From Gelatoporia subvermispora B (lineage: Eukaryota; Basidiomycota; Agaricomycetes; Polyporales; Gelatoporiaceae), in assembly GCA_000320605.2 (NCBI GenBank), contig KB445794.1, forward strand, positions 1,848,475-1,912,474: DNA of 64,000 nt, read 5' to 3'. The position numbers and the translations under genes are program-made. Shown here piece after piece: positions 57,502 through 64,000 of this stretch (positions are counted from its first letter, which is position 1; each line of letters begins with the position of its first letter). Under the pieces are notes generated by a model. The model had not been told where the DNA came from. It worked only from the letters and a program-made list of their open reading frames with translations, and did not search any database.

Positions 57502-60496
57502 ATGCGCGCGGGCATAACTGGACTGGGACGCGCGCCGACCGCGTCGCGGCAGCGCGTGGTGGCATCGATCGCGTTCGCGGCAAGCTTGTCTTTGGCGCTG
57601 CACCCACAGCTCGTCGCTGGCCAGGCGACCACGGAGAACAGCTGGCCCCATGCGTATCCAGGTATGCCCTCGGGTGACTACAGTCCAGAGTGGCAATCCT
57701 GTGCGTGCGCCTCTCTCACGGGTCATGATTCTAGTTTGTTGATCACGTATGCAATTTAGACTTCGAGGTGACCGAGCGCCTGCCGAACGTCACCTGGGAT
57801 CTTGGTCGTAATTGGGCAGGCAATGTCGCTGTGAACCGGGAGGGCCATCCGAACGACACGCTGTTCTTCTGGGCTTTTGAAAGTAGCAATGGCTCTCTTA
57901 CCGCGCCGGCAAACGAGTCTAACAATGAGCCGTGGGGCATTTGGCTGAACGGAGGGTAGGCCCAGGTAGATCACGTACTTTTGCATTGTTAAGTTTACCT
58001 TAGACCCGGAGCATCAAGTCTTCTTGGCCTGTTATATGAGGTACGGGAGTCAGCTCTGCAGTAGGCACCAGGACTTATGCGGTGTTCACGCTCATGGGAT
58101 GGATTAGAACGGGCCTATCCATCTTCGTCCCGATTTTTCCGCATACCAGAACAACTATAGCTGGAATCTCCTCGCCGACTACATCTGGATCGATCAGCCC
58201 TTGTACGCAATCACGGACTTCGCTTTAGTTGTCTTCGATATACTCATGCTGGTTGACAGGGGCACTGGGTGGTCGACAACAGAGACCGGTTCTGGTGAGT
58301 GTTCATCAGTATTACAAATGCAAGAGACACGATAGCATTGTTGCATCTAGTGAGAGACGAGGACCAGATGGGCAGTGACTTCGTATGTGATCGTGCCGCA
58401 ATTATTGCTGAAGATGCTGATGTTCGAAAAGATGGGATTCCTCGAAAATCTGGTCAAGATATTTCCCAGCCTCAAGACAAGACCGTTGCATATTACAGGC
58501 GAGAGCTATGCGGGAACTTATATTGTACGTTCAGGCTTTTCTTCGCGATCTTGTTGCACTGAACACCCCATCCACGAAGCCCTACATTACCAAAGCATAC
58601 TTCTCTACACCGAATCCACCCGTCAACCTTGCCAAGATCGCAATCGGAGATGGGACAATTGGCAATGGGGCAACATTTGAACAGATGCCTACTGTGTGTT
58701 TCACGCCATTTTCGACTTACCCCTGCTAATATCACTGGAATGATAGTTACAGATCATAGAGACGTACCCGCAACTCATTGGATATGATACCGATGTATAC
58801 GAATGGTTCAAGGAACAGTACGTTTCCCCCCGCCACCTGACAATTTGACGGCGCTAACGAAAAATAGAGAACATCTGTGCGGATACGATCTCAATTTGAC
58901 TTACCCCCAAAATGGACTCTTCCCGACCCTTGAGTTCGTTTTCCCGAGCGACCCGGACCGTGCAGGAGCTGTGTTTGCCTCTCGCCGAACATCTCGCACG
59001 TCCATCATGACAAGGACTGGCCTTGTAGACGCGGCTCGGAAGGGCTATATACGTCGGGATGAATCGTTCCAGCGTGCGCATCCGGCTGATCGTCGCCTAC
59101 ATGCGTCATTCGGTAAGCATGAGAAGAGAGACCTAAGCGGACGGACGAATGGGTCGATCGACCCGTGGTATGGGTGCTTCTTGTACGACGCCATGATCGA
59201 TTACGCCCTGAACTTCAGCTTCCCCTGGAGTGAGTGTTTGCCTTCTTCTGATTGCTACGGTGGTCTGAAAGTGATCTGTATCAGACGAGAGCCATAGTAT
59301 GAATGGTTATGATGTGCGTCTTCCCATGTATGTGTCAAGTGCTCGTTGACGCTGACCCAGATTACAATAGGTTTACGACGTACCAGATGCTCTGAACCCT
59401 GAAGTTCCTTTGGACGGCGGCTTCTTCTACAACAGTAAGTCTATCTCACACCAATTTCTGATAGTATTATCAATCATTACGGCTATACAACTAGACAATC
59501 AGACACGTGCCGCATTGCATGCCCCGACAAGTAAGGAATGGATTGGTGAATCTGACTATATGTTCTCAGGTATGTAGAAGCGTTGCATATTTCAGTTATG
59601 CCTATGTATGTTTGACCCATGGGTGTAGGAACACAGGATGGCAGCGATCCTAGTAAGTGAACCAGCGCTCGATCGTCGGATCGAAATTGAATTTGGCGAA
59701 CTTCTTGCAGGTCCGGAGTGAGTCTAACAGTCTCACCACATACTCTCATAATAATCGCATTGCAGGCCCATGACATTCCTCACAGAACTTGCTACGAATG
59801 CTACAGCCCATAATGTCTCTATCGTGGTTTACTCCGGTAACGATGACTCCCTCATCGCTCATCGTGGATCGGAAGGTGATCCTGCCGGTATGAATGGCTA
59901 GGAGTTACTGACTGTGGTCCGCAGCCGTTATCCAGAATACTACGTTCGGGGGAATTCAAGGCTTTACACGCCCGCCATCAACTCCGTGGTACGATGATGA
60001 AGGTAACTTCGCCGGAATAGTGCACCAGGAGAGAAATTGGACCTTCGTGCTCGTCAAAGGTGCTGGCCATCTCGTTGCTGAGCAACAGCCTAGCTTGGTA
60101 AGCACGACCTCAAGCCCATTGCATCCTGGCTGACAGCATTGATAGGCCTTCGTTTTCCTGCGAGAGTTTGTTCTCGGCAACAATGACACCGGCCTCTTGG
60201 TGAACTCGACGGGTAGCCCGTCGGTCGTGGGAGGCGAGGGCTCCCCGCTAGTCAACGATGTTCTGCCTGGACAATCGGGGATCTTCTACGGATCAGGAGC
60301 GACTCAGTCCACGTACACCTACCCGTCTGCCACGATCGCGAGCTGGGAGAGTTTCGTGGCAACGGCAATCACTGCTGCGACGACTGCACCAACGACCATG
60401 ACGAAAGCCCAAAATACCAATAACGGGATAGTGATGGAATTGTCACTGCTCCTCTGTGTTATTCCTCCCGTACTGCATTTCCTCGCAGTCCTGTAG
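57502..60496 (+). CDS. Serine carboxypeptidase (S10), secreted, possibly GPI-anchored
   Basis: Secreted exopeptidase releasing C-terminal residues at acid pH. The start MRAGITGLGRAPTASRQRVV leads into a hydrophobic signal segment, IAFAASLSLALHPQLVAG. The substrate-binding block WGIWLNGGPGASSLLGLLYE and the nucleophile elbow HITGESYAGTYIPYI are intact. The catalytic Asp lies in VVYSGNDDSLIAHRGSE, and the His in VLVKGAGHLVAEQQP. About 15 short introns split the gene; I traced each junction in frame, including the short exon near 59284 encoding ESHSMNGYD. Several NxT/S sequons suggest glycosylation. A Ser/Thr/Ala-rich stretch leads to a hydrophobic end (MELSLLLCVIPPVLHFLAVL), consistent with a GPI anchor or a single membrane helix. 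Close relatives of this type occur in wood-decay fungi. Confidence 0.92.
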
Positions 60497-60689
60497 CTTG
60501 ATTGTAGCCCTCATTGATAAACGCCCGCTTCTTCAATCTTCCAGATACGACCCACTGTATCATGCGTAGCTGTGTTGCATCATGTGAACACTTTGGAGCA
60601 AACCGTGCACATGGGAGCTTCCGTGGGCGGTGGGAACGATCTCGCAGATCGCGAAGCTCGGGTCAACTAACTCGTCTCCTACTACCACC

Positions 60690-61191
60690 ATGGCCCCTAT
60701 TCGGTTGATTACAGTCAACACTGCGCCTGAACGCGCGAAGCGCTTGATTGGGCGGGTTGTAGACGATATGAAGGAGCGGTATGAGATCGAGCATGTCACT
60801 AACATAGAGCGTGCGTTATCTAACTCGTAGGAAACTAGATAACTGACATTCACTGATGGCGCAGGCATGGAGGATGTCAAAGCAGTGGTAGAGAAAGAGC
60901 AGCCCGACGTTTTGGTAGGTCTGCTAGTAAGATCTGGGTAGTCTTATAGCTTGATGCTGGTCAGTTCACGGCGTCAATGTGGTCTCCAGAGCAAGCGCAG
61001 GTATGTCACCGCGTCTCTCGAGCATCAGAGTACGTATAAACGCGTGTTTTGTCGAGGAAATCGTCGCAATCGCCAAGGAGTCGTGTCCGAATATCAAGAC
61101 TTTGAATTTGCCTCACGGACTGCAGGTGGAGAAGGGGCCAGATGCAGTCGTCGAGTACATCAAGGAGAAACTGCCCAGTGTTCTGGAGTAA
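60690..61191 (+). CDS. Small uncharacterised protein (113 aa)
   Basis: Exons 60690-60810, 60865-60914, 60965-61000 and 61057-61191 join in frame to a 113-aa acidic protein. It starts MAPIRLITVNTAPERAKRLI. A possible beta-alpha unit is followed by EKEQPDVLFTASMWSPEQA and EIVAIAKESCPNIKTLNLPH, and it ends EYIKEKLPSVLE. The alternation of hydrophobic strands with amphipathic helices suggests a small alpha/beta (flavodoxin- or Rossmann-like) fold. I do not recognise a named family. No signal peptide or membrane helix is present. Clean splice sites and a Kozak-like ACCACCATGG at the start argue that it is real. Confidence 0.72.
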
Positions 61192-61561
61192 TAGACGCAT
61201 TTTCTGCACTCAACCTAATGTATGGCCTGCAGAATGTCACTGGAGTTCACACCTAGTCCATTATGTAGCGGAACAGAGTTGGCCGAGGCTGGAGTCGCTG
61301 GATGAGGCCACGGGCGCTAGAGGCGGGCGCCGGAAGATCACGCCGTGCAGCACGCTCACGTGCTGTGCGTGCTTTGTCACGCGTTTTTTCATCACGTCCC
61401 TAGTGTCAGGAGCGCCGGTCAGTGGCTGCCGGGCGTCTGTCACTCGTCTTGTTCCCCCGCATCGTTTGCGGCACAGCTTCGCTACTGCGATACCTTCATT
61501 TGCTCCCCAAGTCCCTAAAGTCTATGCTCATATCTGGATACTGTATCTTACTTTAACTCTG
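61192..61561. other. Intergenic region and PSO2 promoter
   Basis: 370 bp with the promoter of PSO2. One ACGCGT lies at 61379-61384, 178 bp upstream of the start. Nothing else is recognised. Confidence 0.5.
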
Positions 61562-64000
61562 ATGGCGAAGAAGCGCAAAGAAACACCACCATCTGCAACT
61601 CTACATGACTACTTTTCCAAGCCGGATGGTCAGCGGGCAGGCAAGAAGCCAAAAGTCCAGCCATCTCCCAGTCTTCGTATGAAGAAGAAGACTACAGCGG
61701 AGCGCAAAGTGCCTACGAACGTCGAAATCATTCTGATTGACTCGGACGACGAGGTTGCAGAGATCTGTCTGCCCACCAAGCTGACCGCTGCTCCCTCCCG
61801 CGGCGAAGCTCGAGCAACTTTTGCCACGGCAGATCCTGAACTGGATGACGATAAGTTCGTCTTAACCGGGCTCCTTCCTGTAGGCGGCGTGGATGGAGAT
61901 AGGAACCTAAGCGTTCCAAGTACCTCTGCACAATCTTTAGTGCGAATGGCGCAGAGTGCAGTCCGCGCTGACAACACTGGGCGTGAACCATCTCCATTTG
62001 GGGTTCCGTCGTTGTTGCTGGGATCTGGCGCCATTTTGTCGCCGTCCTCGCTTCCCGTCCCTGCTGCCTCTTCGTCCACTGCGACCCAAGTCGTCAAGGA
62101 CAGCGTCAAGTCATCGTCCGCGACTACCCCATCCGTGGAAGCCGAGGCTTGCGAAGTCGCCAATATTCTGGAGATACCAGATAGCGACGATCACTGGGGC
62201 ACTGGCGATGACGAGATTGACTTCGTTGACCCCGAGATACAAGACGCTAAAGATGTCGACATCGACCTCACTCTCGATGTCGAGACGTGCGAGGAGATGG
62301 AGATTGACTTGACATTAGATGAGGGCGGTAATTCTTCATCAACGGGACAGAACGACTGCGTGGAGCAGTGCCCACTTTGCGAGATGAGTTTACGGGGATT
62401 GCGTCAGGAGGTGCGGAATCTTGTTATACTAGGTTACAGTACCTAATGACAATATGTGCTACAGGCAGTTCAGAAGCATGTTAATGACTGCATTGACAAT
62501 ATGACATCCCCCAACACTGGTCCTGTGTTCCCGAAAAGCGAAGTATCCCCTGAAGCAATGCCTCATGCTGTTACCGGTCCATTCACCAAGGCCGAATCTC
62601 CTTCTGCGGGATCAAGCGTTTTATCGCGTCCCATCCAGCGCAAATCCACTCCAGGCAGCGACGTTAGCGCATTCGCCGCATTGATGTCGTCGAATAAGGA
62701 AGTCGAAGCCTGGAAAGAGGCATCAGTCGCAGAAGACCGCAATTTCCGCCCAACACGTGCAAATCGACGTCATGCTCCATTCTACAAGGTATTACAAGGC
62801 ATGCCCATCGCCGTGGATGCTTTCCGCTATGGCTCCATACCGGAGATTACAGCTTATTTTCTCACGTGAGTGGAAGTTGCTGCTTGATGTGAGCGTGGAA
62901 TGTTCACGCTTATCAACCCCGTACTGGTCAGGCATGCACATTCAGATCACTATACGAATCTGTCCTCAAACTGGCGGAGCGGTCCAATATATTGTTCAGA
63001 GGGTACCGGCAACCTGATCGTACACATGCTCGGCGTGGATCGCAAGTGGGTGCGCCCACTACCGATGGATGTCCCTACCATTGTTCCGGATACGGGCGGC
63101 GTCAGCGTTACGCTAATTGAGGCGAATCATTGTGCGTACAATCCTGAGCTGCGCTATATTTCTTAGTGTTCATAAATTTATCTCTTAGGTCCCGGCTCTT
63201 GTCTTTTTCTCTTCGAGGGCCCGCAGACAGTGAACGCGGGGGACAGTGCGTACAAATCACCGTTTGTTGGTACTAAGCGGATATTCCGCTATCTGCATTG
63301 TGGCGACTTCCGTGCCTCGCCACAGCATGTCCTGCACCCTTGCGTTAAGGGCAAGCGCCTAGACCACGTCTATCTAGATACCACCTATCTCGACCCAAAG
63401 GTCCGTACACTGATCGCCTCTGCTCAGCTTGATTTATTTATTGTCTCTGTTCTACAGTATTGTTTCCCTCCACAGCCGCAGGTTATCGCAGCATGTGCGG
63501 AGCTCGCGCGGAGAATTGTGCGAGGCGAGTCCCTCGAAGACGGCGACTTGAAAGGCAAGAAAAGAGAGACAATGGATGGCTGGATTACCGTCCATGAGAA
63601 GGCGTACAAGAAGGAGGAGAGCGCCGCCGGGCGAGTTCTTTTCATTGTCGGGTACGTTGTCAGCACCCTCTTGAGACGCCAGCACTGACGTCGTTTCGTA
63701 GAACATACTCTATTGGGAAAGAACGTATTGTCAAAGGTGCGTGTCCTCATTTACAGTAAATCATCGTGCAACAGCTCACCGCCATTCGCAGCGATCGCCC
63801 GTGCGCTGGGAACGAAGATATTTTGCGACAGCAGGAAGGAGGCAATCTTACGTTGCGAGGCGGACCCGGAGCTCGATGCTTTATTGACTCGAGATCCTCT
63901 CGAGGGCGCTGTGCACCTGGTTCCTCTAGGTGTCATTGCCTCCGATCGCCTAAAGGACTATATCGGACGTTTCAAGGGCCATTATTCTCGCGCTGTCGGA
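61562..64000 (+). CDS. PSO2: PSO2/SNM1 DNA interstrand cross-link repair nuclease, 5' part
   Basis: Metallo-beta-lactamase/beta-CASP 5'-exonuclease (yeast Pso2, human SNM1A/DCLRE1A), truncated by the window end. The N-terminus MAKKRKETPPSATLHDYFSK is basic and has a weak PCNA-box-like TLHDYF. An acidic disordered region holds three SUMO-interacting-type motifs: IILIDSDDE, VDIDLTLD and MEIDLTLDE. A UBZ4 finger is split by an intron: QCPLCEMSL before it, QKHVNDC after it. The nuclease core follows: PFYKVLQGMPIAVDAFRYG, then the metal-binding THAHSDHYTNLS, then LIEANHCPGSCLFLFEG, then FRYLHCGDFRA and DHVYLDTTYLDPKY. The beta-CASP part starts with RVLFIVGTYSIGKERI and AIARALGTKIF. It acts in the nucleus on psoralen- or cisplatin-type cross-links. 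Confidence 0.95.

Overview
This is nuclear DNA from a filamentous basidiomycete, most likely a wood-decay agaricomycete. The genes are dense and split by many introns of about 50-60 nt. Content points the same way: a tandem pair of GH45 endoglucanases of the Phanerochaete Cel45A type, a cytosine methyltransferase of the DNMT5 class, a chitin deacetylase, and a proline tRNA with an intron. I rebuilt most genes by hand from GT-AG splice sites. For RPS4, PHF5A, the PB1/ZZ protein, ZW10, the CID protein, the PAP2 phosphatase, DNMT5, CRIPT, the NAD(P)HX dehydratase, both GH45 genes and both acyltransferases the summed exons are an exact multiple of three. RPS4 (263 aa) and PHF5A (110 aa) also match the usual family lengths.

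Layout. 1-3069: 3' part of TFIP11/Ntr1 and RPS4. 3632-6253: two GH45 genes on the minus strand. 6953-16331: two alcohol-acetyltransferase-like paralogues flanking a PB1/multi-ZZ protein and the splicing factor PHF5A. 16634-19047: ubiquitin-S27a (minus) and RFC3 (plus) sharing a promoter with three MluI cell-cycle boxes. 20120-27808: ZW10, a CTD-interacting-domain protein and a PAP2 lipid phosphatase. 28383-35392: a 2,181-residue DNMT5. 35914-38045: CRIPT and NAD(P)HX dehydratase from a shared promoter. 38046-41578: a gene-poor stretch with a 694-bp Tc1/mariner-type non-autonomous element. 41579-52541: Rho GEF, Sec1 and chitin deacetylase, all minus. 53568-55185: intron-containing tRNA-Pro, a 479-bp hAT-like MITE and a tRNA pseudogene. 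55299 to the end: proteasome Rpt4, a serine carboxypeptidase, a small uncharacterised protein and the 5' part of PSO2/SNM1.

Themes. Several genes serve the nucleus and S phase: RFC3, DNMT5 with a PCNA-binding-like motif, PSO2, TFIP11 and PHF5A. Others serve secretion and the cell wall: Sec1, a Rho1-type GEF, chitin deacetylase and ZW10 with a Dsl1-like acidic tryptophan segment. Carbohydrate and protein degradation is represented by GH45 and S10. The most interesting points are the DNMT5 N-terminal PIP-like box, the ZW10 acidic-Trp segment, a predicted 4-nt microexon in the chitin deacetylase, the lost stop codon in one GH45 copy, and two MITEs with clean target-site duplications.
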